From: Mycobacterium sp. E1747
GTDB lineage: Bacteria; Actinomycetota; Actinomycetes; Mycobacteriales; Mycobacteriaceae
Direction: 5' to 3'
Length of the DNA stretch: 64,000 nucleotides
NCBI RefSeq assembly: GCF_001667775.1
Contig: NZ_LZJI01000149.1
Span: forward strand, 1 to 64,000
Positions 24,831-33,345 of this stretch are shown here, piece after piece; within the stretch, counting starts at the first letter, position 1, and each line of letters starts with the position of its first letter. A model generated the notes under the pieces. That model saw nothing but the letters and a program-made list of their open reading frames with translations. It was not told the origin of the DNA and did not search any database. The position numbers and the translations under genes were made by a program.

Positions 24831-25715
24831 ATGAAGGCCTATGTTTTGCTATTGCGGGCATTTCTTGCCGCAGTAGTCGGGGTATGTCTGCTGCATCCGG
24901 CACAGGCGAAGCCCGATGCCGTCGAGTATCTGATGGTGCCCTCCGCGGCAATGGGGCGAGATATTCCGGTGGGATTCGTCAAAGGGGGGCCCCATGCGGT
25001 CGTCCTCTTGGATGCGTGTGACGCCGGCGAGACGGTGAGCAACTGGATCACAGCGGGAAGTGCGGTTAATGCGCTTGCGGGCAAAGGTATTTCGATTGTC
25101 GCACCCGCCAGCGGTGCCTATAGCTTCTATACGAATTGGGAACAGGACGGTAGCCGGCAGTGGGAGACGTTCCTGACAAGCGAACTGCCCGACTGGCTGG
25201 CGGCTAATAAAGGTATCGCGCCCGGTGGAAATGCGATCGTTGGCGCCTCACAAGGCGGGACGGCCGCGGTGACGTTAGCTGAATTCCATCCCGATCGGTT
25301 TCGTTTTGCAGGTTCCATGTCGGGTTTCCTCTATCCGTCGAACACCATGGTCAACGGCCCCATTACCGAGGGCATGATGCGGTTCGGCGGCGTGGACATT
25401 CGTAATATGTGGGGATTGCCCCAGCTCGGCCGTTGGAAGTGGCATGACCCGTGGGTGCACAGCCAACTTCTCGCTGAGAACGACACCAGGCTGTGGGTCT
25501 TCAGCCCTCAAACCCTCACCGCATCCGACCCTGCCGCAATGCTCGGCTATCCAGAACAGGCGCAAAGCACGAATCGTAATTTCATGAGCCAATACCGGTC
25601 CAACGGTGGAAAAAATGGTCACTTCGATTTCCCTGTCAGTGGTGACCATGGTTGGTCGAGCTGGGGGCCCCAGCTGGCGGCAATGTCTGGCGATATAGCT
25701 TCCACAATCAGATAG
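24831..25715 (+). CDS. MPT51/antigen 85-like secreted protein with apparent catalytic triad
   Basis: 294 residues from the ATG at 24831, with GGAGGCGGAGA upstream. Signal peptide to about residue 26. The rest aligns along its length with MPT51 (FbpD, Rv3803c) as I recall it, including MWGLPQLGRWKWHDPWVH and GSMSGFLYPSNT. MPT51 itself lacks the mycolyltransferase triad, having Ala (GAAQGG) and Asn (GDNGW). Here the same places read GASQGG (Ser140) and GDHGW (His273), and a Glu (242, YPEQAQ) is near where antigen 85 has its Glu. It may therefore be an active acyltransferase or esterase. Single gene, no operon. Confidence 0.85.
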   Translation: MKAYVLLLRAFLAAVVGVCLLHPAQAKPDAVEYLMVPSAAMGRDIPVGFVKGGPHAVVLLDACDAGETVSNWITAGSAVNALAGKGISIVAPASGAYSFYTNWEQDGSRQWETFLTSELPDWLAANKGIAPGGNAIVGASQGGTAAVTLAEFHPDRFRFAGSMSGFLYPSNTMVNGPITEGMMRFGGVDIRNMWGLPQLGRWKWHDPWVHSQLLAENDTRLWVFSPQTLTASDPAAMLGYPEQAQSTNRNFMSQYRSNGGKNGHFDFPVSGDHGWSSWGPQLAAMSGDIASTIR

Positions 25716-26325
25716 ATATCTGCTGATCGACATCTTCGGATTTAAGGCACGGGACCGCTCGAGGTGTGAACACGAGCATCGGCCTGCGCGACACGCGCCA
25801 CCGTCTCGCGAACTGAGCATTGTGAAGTTCCGAGCGCTCGCGATCGAGCGTGCGACGATCGCTTCCGGTAGGCCGCTAACACGAGCGCCATGAGGGTCCG
25901 CCTGGGCACGTAAGTTCCCGCAAGTGTCCGAGGTGCTGCCGCCGCTGCATCTGCACGGGCTGTCCGGGGAGCGATCACTGTGGAGGATTGGGTCGTGAAA
26001 CTCTCACCCGCGTCAGATGTTTGGGTCGACGACGCTAAATCCATTGCGACCGCGATTTCGGGTTGTGAGGACTCCCGCTGCGGCCAACTGGGCCGGCTCG
26101 GCTCGAGCAGATCCTATTTCGTGCGATCACCAAAGCGGCGCCGATGCCACGAGGGCGGGTGCTCAGCGAATCATGTTGACAGGGTGCGATCGCAACTTTC
26201 GCAGACATCGCTGGCGATGTGAGTGGTCAGCGGGCCAAGCGTCGACGTCACATGTGTCCGAACCGTCATCGAAACCCTGGGTGCCGCGGGCGATTTGGGT
26301 TTCGGGTAGCGACGCTGAAGTTCAC
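25716..26325. other. Intergenic region, no supported gene
   Basis: Several short open frames exist, without ribosome sites or recognisable protein features. A minus-strand stretch near 25745-25900 (RETVARVAQADARVH) faintly recalls the C-terminal helix of DszC/HsaA-type flavin oxygenases, so old coding remnants are possible, but this is not strong enough to call. Confidence 0.4.
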
Positions 26326-27111
26326 CTAACGATCGGCGCGGACCTCCGACTCGCCGGGCGCCACGGTCGTCGGTGACTCACTTTCCTCGACGGCCGCCGA
26401 CCAAACTTCATTCAGGCACGCTGACGATTTCGTGCATTCGATGGCCTGAATGACGAGGAGTTTACCGGTATTCACGAGATGTGTTCGCATGGCCAACTCG
26501 GCGCGGTCGGCGTCACGATCAATGATCGCTGAGAGGACGGGGTCATGCTCGGTTTCGATGTCGTGCAGTGTGCGCGTGTTATCGGCCGTCGAGGCACCCA
26601 ACAACCGTGTCGTCTCGCGCAGGGATTTCACTATCGCGCGTGCGCGGTTATTGCCCGCCGCCTCCATGATCAGGTCGTGAAGCCGAAGGTCGTGCTGTGC
26701 GAAGGCGGTCTCGTCGGCCGCCGCTGCGGCGTCATGCATCAGCCCTCGCTGATGCGAAAGAGCCTGAGCCAGCTGCTGATCGCAAAACGCTGCCGCCCTG
26801 CGCGCAGCCAGCGTTTCTAGCGCCAATCGAACCGCGAAAATTTCGGCTATCTCACGCGGCTCTGGCACCCTAAGGGTGAATCCTTGACGAGCTTGGAAAG
26901 TGATGAGGCCCGCGTCCTCGAGGCGAAGCAATGCCTCTCTCGTAGGTGTCCGCGAAATTCCGAGCGACTTCGCCAGCTGGTACACCGAATATTTCATCCC
27001 CGGTTTCATCTCGCCCCTGTCGATGGCAGTGCGAACTGCGAGGAGAGCCTGATCGGTACGGCGGCCGCATGCCGCTGGAAGCAGGTCTAGGTCGGGCACC
27101 GCGTGCGTCAT
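26326..27111 (-). CDS. GntR-family regulator, FCD (FadR) subfamily
   Basis: 261 residues from the ATG at 27111 (GTG at 27114 is adjacent). The N-terminal winged helix is clear (about 20-80: YSVYQLAKSLGISRTPTREA, then LRLEDAGLITFQARQGFTL). It is followed by an all-helical FCD ligand domain (EIAEIFAVRLALETLAAR; DLRLHDLIMEAAGNNRA with Asp and His metal or ligand residues; MRTHLVNTGKLL). FCD regulators usually respond to hydroxy acids or similar carboxylates. It is divergent from the FAD/Fe-S dehydrogenase, with a 37-bp palindrome in between, so it probably represses that gene and itself. Confidence 0.9.
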   Translation of the reverse strand: MTHAVPDLDLLPAACGRRTDQALLAVRTAIDRGEMKPGMKYSVYQLAKSLGISRTPTREALLRLEDAGLITFQARQGFTLRVPEPREIAEIFAVRLALETLAARRAAAFCDQQLAQALSHQRGLMHDAAAAADETAFAQHDLRLHDLIMEAAGNNRARAIVKSLRETTRLLGASTADNTRTLHDIETEHDPVLSAIIDRDADRAELAMRTHLVNTGKLLVIQAIECTKSSACLNEVWSAAVEESESPTTVAPGESEVRADR

Positions 27112-27134
27112 CACGCAACGTTAGCAACCGCCGG

Positions 27135-27171
27135 ATTCCTAGCATGCTACACGGCGTAGCATGCTAGGAAT
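27135..27171. promoter_or_regulatory. 37-bp palindromic operator (candidate GntR site)
   Basis: The arms ATTCCTAGCATGCTAC (27135-27150) and GTAGCATGCTAGGAAT (27156-27171) are perfect inverted repeats of 16 bases around the five-base centre ACGGC. It lies between the GntR gene and the dehydrogenase and runs over the first start codons of the latter, the arrangement expected of an autoregulated repressor blocking transcription. Confidence 0.88.
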
Positions 27172-29992
27172 GATTGCCGCGAACGCGATGGCTGCAGCAT
27201 TACGCCGGTCGGGTGTCACCGACGTTATGAGCGACACGACAACGCGGGCCGCGTACTCCTCAGATGCATCTTTGTACCGAGTGCACCCACTGCTCGTCGT
27301 GCGTCCGCGCCACGTCGACGAGGTGGCGGCAGTGTTGGAAGTATGTCGACGAGAACAAGTCCCGTTAACCGCACGGGGAGGCGGTACATCGGTCGCGGGA
27401 AATGCTGTGGGTCCCGGTGTGGTAATGGATTTCAGCCGTCACCTCAACCGTGTTCTGGAAATCGATCCCGACGCGCGGACCGCGACCGTGGAGCCGGGCG
27501 TCATCCAAGAATCTCTTCAGCGGGCCGTCGCACCAGTGGGCCTGCGCTTTGGACCGGACCCGTCGACGTTCACCCGCTGCACGATTGGCGGCATGATCGG
27601 CAACAACGCCTGTGGATCACGCACGCTGGGCTACGGGCGTACTTCCGACAACGTGGCCAGTCTCGAAGTGGCGACTGCTAACGGTGAGATCCTCGACTTG
27701 ACATCCGGGGACGGCACGTCGTCTTCTGCGATATTGAACGAGTTGCGCGAGATCGCGCAGGCCGGGATGGCGACGATTCGAACCGAATTCGGCAGGTTCG
27801 GCCGGCAAGCCTCGGGTTATGCGTTGGAAAATCTGCTGCCCGAGTGCGGATTTGACGTCACACGGATGCTGGTGGGAAGCGAAGGCACCCTCGCGGTGAC
27901 CACGCGAGCCACTGTCCGGCTGGTGTCTGAGCCGGCTCACCGTCTCCTCGTCGTCCTCGGCTATCGCGACATGGTGGAGGCGGGATATGCGACGCCGGCC
28001 ATCCTGCGCTTCAAGCCGGTGGCCTGCGAGGGCATCGACTCCCGGCTGGTCGATGTGGTCCGTGATCGGCACGGCCAAGCCGCAGTACCTCCACTTCCCG
28101 GGGGACGGGCGTGGTTGTTCGTCGAAATCGCGGGCAGTGATTGGGACGCTTTGACTTCGATAGCCCAGCAGATGGGCTCCAGCTGCGACGCGCAAAGTCA
28201 CTTGGTGGTGTCGGAACCTGAAGATGCCGCTCGGCTATGGCGCATTCGTGCAGACGGTGCGGGTCTGGCCGGACGAAGTCCAGCTAACCTCCCCGCTCAC
28301 GCCGGCTGGGAAGACGCCGCGGTCCCTCCCGAGAAGCTCGGCGATTATCTGCGGGAGTTCGATGCACTGATGAATGAATTCGCCGTCACCGGGCTGCCGT
28401 ACGGGCACTTCGGAGACGGATGCATGCACATTCGCATCGATCTACCTCTTGACAAGCCGGGCGGCCGCAGACAGTTTCGCGAATTCGTACTCGCCGCCGC
28501 GCGGCTCGTCGCCAAGTATGGGGGATCTTTGTCCGGTGAGCACGGGGACGGGCGAGCACGTAGCGAGCTGCTTCCACTGATGTACTCCCCGCACGCTCTC
28601 CGACTCATGGCCGGCGTGAAGCACGTTTTCGATCCCGACAATGTGCTGAATCCGGGGGTACTGGTGGATCCCCGGCCCGTCGATGCGGACATCCGCATTT
28701 CAGCGGCGCCGCCCATCCGACGCGACCTGGCATTCGCCTACCGCCACGACGGAGGTGACTTCACCACTGCCGTGCACAGATGCACGGGCGTGGGAAAGTG
28801 CCGAGCCGACAACACGCAGGCCGGCGGGGTCATGTGTCCGTCATATTTGGCGACATCCGAGGAGAAGGACTCGACGCGGGGTAGAAGTCGCGTGCTGCAG
28901 GAAATGATCAATGGCACGGTCGTTGCAGGCGGGTGGCGATCGCCCGAGGTGCACGCCGCGCTCGATTTGTGCCTGTCGTGCAAGGGGTGTTCGTCGGACT
29001 GCCCCGCCGGCGTCGACATGGCCGCGTACAAGTCAGAGGTCCTGCACCAGACATACCGTCGCCGCATTCGCCCCGCATCGCACTACGTCTTGGGACGGCT
29101 ACCTACATGGGCACGCATCGGCAGCCGGGCACCACGAGTCATCAACCGCCTCATGGGTATTCGCGGGCTGGCGAGTATCGCGTTGGCGGCTGCGGGCGTC
29201 GATCCCAGGCGCACGATCCCTCCGCTGGCCACCGAAACGTTCAGGTCATGGTTCGCCAGGACAGAATCCGATCGGTCCAAGACCGGGCGCCCGGTGGTGG
29301 TATTCGTCGATTCGTTCACCAACTTCTTCGCGCCAGAGCCGGGAAAGGCCGCAGTACGCGTGCTGGAGGCCGCCGGATTCAGGCCCCAATTGACCGACAA
29401 ACAGGGGTGTTGCGGGTTGACGTGGATTTCCACCGGACAGTTGACCGCGGCGAAGAAGATGCTGGGGGGCACAGTTGAGGCGCTCGTGGATTATGTGGAA
29501 GCTGGCATCCCTATAGTCGGCCTGGAGCCCTCGTGCACGGGGGTATTGCGTTCGGACGCAATGGAATTGCTGGCGACCGAAGCCGCGACGTCGGTCGCCC
29601 GCTCTGTCCGCACGCTTGCCGAACTGCTCACCGAACACGGTTGGAAACCTCCGAGGCTGACCGCGGTCACCGCTGTGGCACAACCCCACTGCCACCATCA
29701 TGCGGTGATGGGCTGGCAGCCGGACGCTGAACTGCTGCGTAGGGCGGGTGCCAGAGTCCAGCGACTAGGAAGCTGCTGTGGACTGGCGGGCAATTTCGGA
29801 GTGGAACGAGGACACTACGACGTATCGGTGGCGGTGGCCGAACAGCAGCTATTACCGGCGGTTCGAGCAGCAAATCCGGAAACGGTGGTATTGGCCGATG
29901 GATATTCTTGCCGAACGCAATTGACTGATCTGGCCGGCCGCCGAGGCATCCACCTCGCCGAACTCCTGGCCGCTGCCCTCGATGCCGAGTAG
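27161..29992 (+). CDS. FAD-linked oxidase / Fe-S fusion (D-2-hydroxyacid dehydrogenase type)
   Basis: 943 residues. An FAD-binding domain (about 44-180, with LTARGGGTSVAGNAV and CTIGGMIGNNACGSRT) and the FAD-oxidase C-terminal domain (GEHGDGRARSELL) are fused to a GlcF-like part: ferredoxin cysteines near 541-547 and CLSCKGCSSDCPAG near 604, then two CCG motifs (GCCGLTW, GSCCGLAG) near 748 and 871. Such proteins oxidise D-lactate, D-2-hydroxyglutarate or related acids and pass electrons to quinone. ATG at 27161, 27170 or 27188 may start it; none has a good ribosome site, so a leaderless message is possible. Divergent FCD-type GntR supports a hydroxyacid substrate. Confidence 0.9.
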   Translation: MLGMIAANAMAAALRRSGVTDVMSDTTTRAAYSSDASLYRVHPLLVVRPRHVDEVAAVLEVCRREQVPLTARGGGTSVAGNAVGPGVVMDFSRHLNRVLEIDPDARTATVEPGVIQESLQRAVAPVGLRFGPDPSTFTRCTIGGMIGNNACGSRTLGYGRTSDNVASLEVATANGEILDLTSGDGTSSSAILNELREIAQAGMATIRTEFGRFGRQASGYALENLLPECGFDVTRMLVGSEGTLAVTTRATVRLVSEPAHRLLVVLGYRDMVEAGYATPAILRFKPVACEGIDSRLVDVVRDRHGQAAVPPLPGGRAWLFVEIAGSDWDALTSIAQQMGSSCDAQSHLVVSEPEDAARLWRIRADGAGLAGRSPANLPAHAGWEDAAVPPEKLGDYLREFDALMNEFAVTGLPYGHFGDGCMHIRIDLPLDKPGGRRQFREFVLAAARLVAKYGGSLSGEHGDGRARSELLPLMYSPHALRLMAGVKHVFDPDNVLNPGVLVDPRPVDADIRISAAPPIRRDLAFAYRHDGGDFTTAVHRCTGVGKCRADNTQAGGVMCPSYLATSEEKDSTRGRSRVLQEMINGTVVAGGWRSPEVHAALDLCLSCKGCSSDCPAGVDMAAYKSEVLHQTYRRRIRPASHYVLGRLPTWARIGSRAPRVINRLMGIRGLASIALAAAGVDPRRTIPPLATETFRSWFARTESDRSKTGRPVVVFVDSFTNFFAPEPGKAAVRVLEAAGFRPQLTDKQGCCGLTWISTGQLTAAKKMLGGTVEALVDYVEAGIPIVGLEPSCTGVLRSDAMELLATEAATSVARSVRTLAELLTEHGWKPPRLTAVTAVAQPHCHHHAVMGWQPDAELLRRAGARVQRLGSCCGLAGNFGVERGHYDVSVAVAEQQLLPAVRAANPETVVLADGYSCRTQLTDLAGRRGIHLAELLAAALDAE

Positions 29993-30097
29993 CCGACGGC
30001 CGCCGCCGGGGCTGCCGGTTAGGCGGACGCTATCGGGCGGTGCTCCAACCTCGTCATACGAAGTGCGAAGTCAGACCGGGCTGGCGCCGTAATATCC

Positions 30098-30613
30098 TCA
30101 CGCGTCGCCAGCTGACCGACGCATTGCGTGCAGCGCAGCACCCAGTTGGGCGACATCCTCCGCGGTGCTGCCAGACATACCAAAATCGATGGCGGTCAGC
30201 GCGCGGGTGGCTTTGTCGACGGTGTCGCGGCCTAACGCTGTGATCGTTATGCACGTCGCCCGTCGATCGGTCGGGTGTGGGCTGCGTTCAAGCATGGCCC
30301 GCTCCTCCAGACGGTCCGTCGCCAATGTGGCCGTCGTAGCGTGCACGAGGAGATTGCGCGCGAGACTGGAAATCAATCGAGTGCCCGTCTCAGAGAGCTG
30401 CAGCGTCATAAGGAGGAGGTAGTCGGTGAGATTGAGACCGTGTTTCCTTAGCTCTGTGTCGACGGCATCAGTAACGATGCGCTGGTAGCGCAGAAGCGAG
30501 GTCAGAGCGAGGAAGCGCTGCTCGTCGCCATCCAGGCCCTGCTGCTCCCAGTAGTGCTTCGCCCAATCAACCGGATCGCTGATTCTGTCGGGTGTCGGAG
30601 GCCTTGGGGTCAT
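30098..30613 (-). CDS. MarR-family transcriptional regulator
   Basis: 171 residues from the ATG at 30613 with GAGGAG upstream. The winged helix-turn-helix is visible: LRKHGLNLTDYLLLMTLQLS, then RLISSLARNLLVHATTATLA (recognition helix) and ERSPHPTDRRATCITITA LG (wing). It is a dimer-forming repressor type that often binds phenolic or CoA-linked ligands. It heads toward the island whose transcription units share a common upstream element, so it is a candidate regulator for that element, though unproven. A truncated paralogue lies at 11.7-11.85 kb. Confidence 0.9.
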   Translation of the reverse strand: MTPRPPTPDRISDPVDWAKHYWEQQGLDGDEQRFLALTSLLRYQRIVTDAVDTELRKHGLNLTDYLLLMTLQLSETGTRLISSLARNLLVHATTATLATDRLEERAMLERSPHPTDRRATCITITALGRDTVDKATRALTAIDFGMSGSTAEDVAQLGAALHAMRRSAGDA

Positions 30614-30723
30614 TGTGTCTCCTCGGACTTTGTCGATAACTCGATTCTATATGTCACGGGTTTTCTATCTGGCCTTCACGCGCTCCGCCGACCCGGGCTG
30701 AAGGGCAGCCACGGGATCAACGG

Positions 30724-31629
30724 TCAAGATTGAGTCGTTGTGCCCGCAGCAACTTTTGCTGCGCTGGCAACGCCGACCCGGTCGAACTCCGCGAGGCCAC
30801 CCGTCAGCACTTCCTGTTGGTCACGTCCGCGAACTACGAATTCGATGGCCGTGGCCTCGGTTGCCCACATGTCCACGCGAAGCGTGTCACCAGGGTAAAC
30901 CGGCGACTTGAAGCGAGCCGAAATGGACCTCAACCTGGCGTCAGGCGCCGCGAGATTGAGCACGGCTCGACCTGCGTATCCAAACGTGCACAGTCCGTGC
31001 AGTATCGGCTGGTCGAACCCTGCTTGGGCGGCGAACGACGGATCGGAGTGGAGGGGGTTGTAATCCCCGGAGAGCCGATAAATCAGTGCTTGGTCCGGCC
31101 GGGTTCGATACTCGACGGTCTTAGCGACTGCGTGCGGTCGGCTCGTTACTGCTGCAGGAGTGGACGGACCGCGTTGGCCCCCCCACCCTCCGGCATGCTT
31201 GATGTACAGGCTCGCCGCGCTACGCCAAAGCACAGTTCCTACCGGGGACGTCCCCGTCGTCTCGGCGACGACGAGCGCAGCCTTGCCCTTGTCCCACATT
31301 TCGATGATTTCGGTGACCGCTTCTGCCTGGCCCTCGACGGGGATCGCAGCAAGTAGTTGGAGCCGCTGTTCGGCGTGCAATACATCGGCCCAGCTGAACC
31401 GACCAGCGTATCTAAGCACGCTGTAGTCGACTCCGAGCGTCACGGGCATCGTGGGGGCCATCCGCTGCGGCACGCCGTTGGTGTTGTTGGTCGTGAACGC
31501 AAGGTCCTGAGTGCCCGCACCGATCCCGAGCGCATACAACATGCAGTCGCGGGCAGACCAACGTACCTGCTTCGGATCGGATCGACGTCCGACCGCGGCG
31601 GGATCAAACGGTTCAGGCTGGGTCCCCAC
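30724..31629 (-). CDS. MaoC-family 2-enoyl-CoA hydratase (double hot-dog)
   Basis: 301 residues from a GTG at 31629 with GAGGAGG upstream. The N-terminal half is the degenerate hot-dog (FAS1-like dehydratase N-terminal) and the C-terminal half carries the hydratase-2 motif YRLSGDYNPLHSDPSFAAQA, with the catalytic Asp and His, then ILHGLCTFGYAG. This layout is that of ChsH3-like (Rv3538) enzymes, which hydrate enoyl-CoA esters to (3R)-hydroxyacyl-CoA in sterol side-chain breakdown. Divergent from the DUF35-thiolase-racemase-ligase operon, with the shared island element between them. Confidence 0.87.
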   Translation of the reverse strand: MGTQPEPFDPAAVGRRSDPKQVRWSARDCMLYALGIGAGTQDLAFTTNNTNGVPQRMAPTMPVTLGVDYSVLRYAGRFSWADVLHAEQRLQLLAAIPVEGQAEAVTEIIEMWDKGKAALVVAETTGTSPVGTVLWRSAASLYIKHAGGWGGQRGPSTPAAVTSRPHAVAKTVEYRTRPDQALIYRLSGDYNPLHSDPSFAAQAGFDQPILHGLCTFGYAGRAVLNLAAPDARLRSISARFKSPVYPGDTLRVDMWATEATAIEFVVRGRDQQEVLTGGLAEFDRVGVASAAKVAAGTTTQS

Positions 31630-31666
31630 AAAGCCTCCTCAGGTAGTGGAAAGTATTCGTGGTATG

Positions 31667-31684
31667 GATACTCTAGTACTAAGC
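31667..31684 (+). promoter_or_regulatory. Shared island element, copy a
   Basis: GATACTCTAGTACTAAGC lies in the divergent gap between the MaoC gene and the DUF35 operon. The same 11-base core GATACTCTAGT recurs, inverted, at 43813-43830, and variants precede other units of the island. Probably a common promoter/operator. Confidence 0.6.
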
Positions 31685-31726
31685 TAATGATCACTAAGCA
31701 GTTAGGTACAAAATGCGGAGGTTACG

Positions 31727-32128
31727 GTGACAAGCGTCATTCCGGCCGTTGACTATCTGAGGTTGGGCGATGAACCTCACTTGGTGGCGCATCGATGCGA
31801 CCAGTGCGGGGCGCTCTACTTCGATCGCCGCAACGCGTGTGCGCGATGCTCAGCTACCACGTTCTCGGCTAGCCGGCTTAGCAACGAAGGTGTGATCCGT
31901 GCCTACACAGTGGTGCAACGGGGCGCCAAGTCGGGGCCTTTCACATCGGTGGTTGTCGATTTGGTCGGAGGAGGGGTCGTCAAGGCCAATCTCGTTGGCC
32001 CAACCGGCTCGGGTGATCTTCACCCCGGCACCAAAGTTCGACTGGTCACCTTCAAAGCCGGTGTAGACGACGACGGAACGGTTGCAATGGCGTTCGGTTA
32101 CGAGCCGATGGGAGCGGCTGCACCGTGA
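31727..32128 (+). CDS. Zn-ribbon/OB-fold (DUF35) partner of thiolase
   Basis: 133 residues from a GTG at 31727 with GGAGG upstream. The N-terminal zinc ribbon has CDQCG and CARCS, followed by a DUF35 OB fold (VIRAYTVVQRGAKSGPFTSV). DUF35 proteins bind and often activate SCP2-type thiolases and aldolases, as ChsH2 does for Ltp2. Its stop overlaps the start of the thiolase gene (GTGA), so the two are made together and almost certainly work as a complex. Confidence 0.9.
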   Translation: MTSVIPAVDYLRLGDEPHLVAHRCDQCGALYFDRRNACARCSATTFSASRLSNEGVIRAYTVVQRGAKSGPFTSVVVDLVGGGVVKANLVGPTGSGDLHPGTKVRLVTFKAGVDDDGTVAMAFGYEPMGAAAP

Positions 32129-33345
32129 GCGAAAGTGTCTGGATCATCGGAACGGCGATGACGAAGTTCGGGCGATTCCCGGATCTCGACCTGCTGGACC
32201 TGGCTTCTCGCGCGGCCCTCGATGCGCTGGTCGACTCTGGACAGTCGATGAGCGACGTCGGCTTACTCGCCTTGGGAAACGTCTATGAAGCGAACTCCCA
32301 CAACGGGCAACGCCTCCAGAAACAAATCGGCCAGACGGGGATTCCCGTCTACAACGTGGTCAACGCGTGTGCGACAGGAGCGACCGCCGTCCGCGTGGCG
32401 ATGCTCGGGATCAAGGCAGGCGAGTGCGACATTGCTCTGGCGGTCGGCGTCGAAAAGATGGGCAAGATGGGCATGCTCGGCGGTGCCGCGAAGCCGGGCG
32501 CTGACAAGCGCGTATTCACCCCGAAGGGCCGATACGGTGCGGTACTCAAGACCGAGGGACTGCTTGGAACCGGGCTGATGCCAGGCGTGTTCGCGCAGGC
32601 GGGCACCGAATATGCGCTGGCTCATGGCGTTACCGCCGAACAGTTCGCCAAGGTAGCGGTTAAAAACCACGCCCACTCGACGATCAACCCGCTGGCACAG
32701 TATCGAAAGGCGTTCACCCTAGAAGAAATCCTGAGCGCCGAAATGATCAGCTATCCCAACACATTGCCGATGTGTTGCCCAACAGGTGACGGCGCGGCTG
32801 CGGTGGTACTGGTTTCGGACGCCAAGCTGCAGACATTGGACCCCGATGTGCGCCGACGCGCAATCAAGGTTTCGGCGTCGGTCATGACCTCGGATCCGTG
32901 GAGTGAAAGCGGCCAGGTCCAGCCCGACGTCAACACTTTGACTCGAATGGCTGCTGACCAGGCTTACGAGCAGGCTGGTGTGGGACCGGAGGACCTCGAC
33001 TTGGTGGAGTTGCACGATTGCTTCGCCACCGCTGAGTTGATCCACTATGACAATCTCGGCCTGTGCCAGGCGGGCGGTGCGGGCGACTTCATTGACTCTG
33101 GCGCCCCGTTGCGTGACGGCAAGATGCCGGTCAACGTTTCCGGTGGTTTGCTGTCCAAGGGCCATCCTATTGGTGCCACCGGAATCGCCAATTTGTACGA
33201 AGTGGCGACCCATCTGCGCGGAGAAGCGGGCGATCGCCAAATCGATGGAGCGAAGGTCGGCCTGACCCACGTGATTGGGCTGGCATCCGCGTGCGCCGTG
33301 CACATTCTGGAAAGCAATACCAAGACTGCTGCGAAGGTCAACTGA
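32125..33345 (+). CDS. SCP2-type thiolase (lipid-transfer protein family), Cys-containing
   Basis: 406 residues. The nucleophile region reads VNACATGATAVRVA (Cys82), and the later active-site loops DLDLVELHDCFATAELI and LLSKGHPIGATGIANL are intact, so true thiolysis of a 3-ketoacyl-CoA is expected. This contrasts with the Cys-less homologue at 42440. It belongs to the SCP-x/Ltp group used for branched or sterol-like acyl-CoAs. Coupled to DUF35 upstream (GTGA) and to the racemase downstream (TGATG). Confidence 0.9.
   Translation: MSESVWIIGTAMTKFGRFPDLDLLDLASRAALDALVDSGQSMSDVGLLALGNVYEANSHNGQRLQKQIGQTGIPVYNVVNACATGATAVRVAMLGIKAGECDIALAVGVEKMGKMGMLGGAAKPGADKRVFTPKGRYGAVLKTEGLLGTGLMPGVFAQAGTEYALAHGVTAEQFAKVAVKNHAHSTINPLAQYRKAFTLEEILSAEMISYPNTLPMCCPTGDGAAAVVLVSDAKLQTLDPDVRRRAIKVSASVMTSDPWSESGQVQPDVNTLTRMAADQAYEQAGVGPEDLDLVELHDCFATAELIHYDNLGLCQAGGAGDFIDSGAPLRDGKMPVNVSGGLLSKGHPIGATGIANLYEVATHLRGEAGDRQIDGAKVGLTHVIGLASACAVHILESNTKTAAKVN

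Noticed and set aside
25742..26044. Minus-strand frame with a faint DszC/HsaA-like C-terminal helix
   Set aside because: The resemblance covers about 20 residues only and no other part of the family is nearby.
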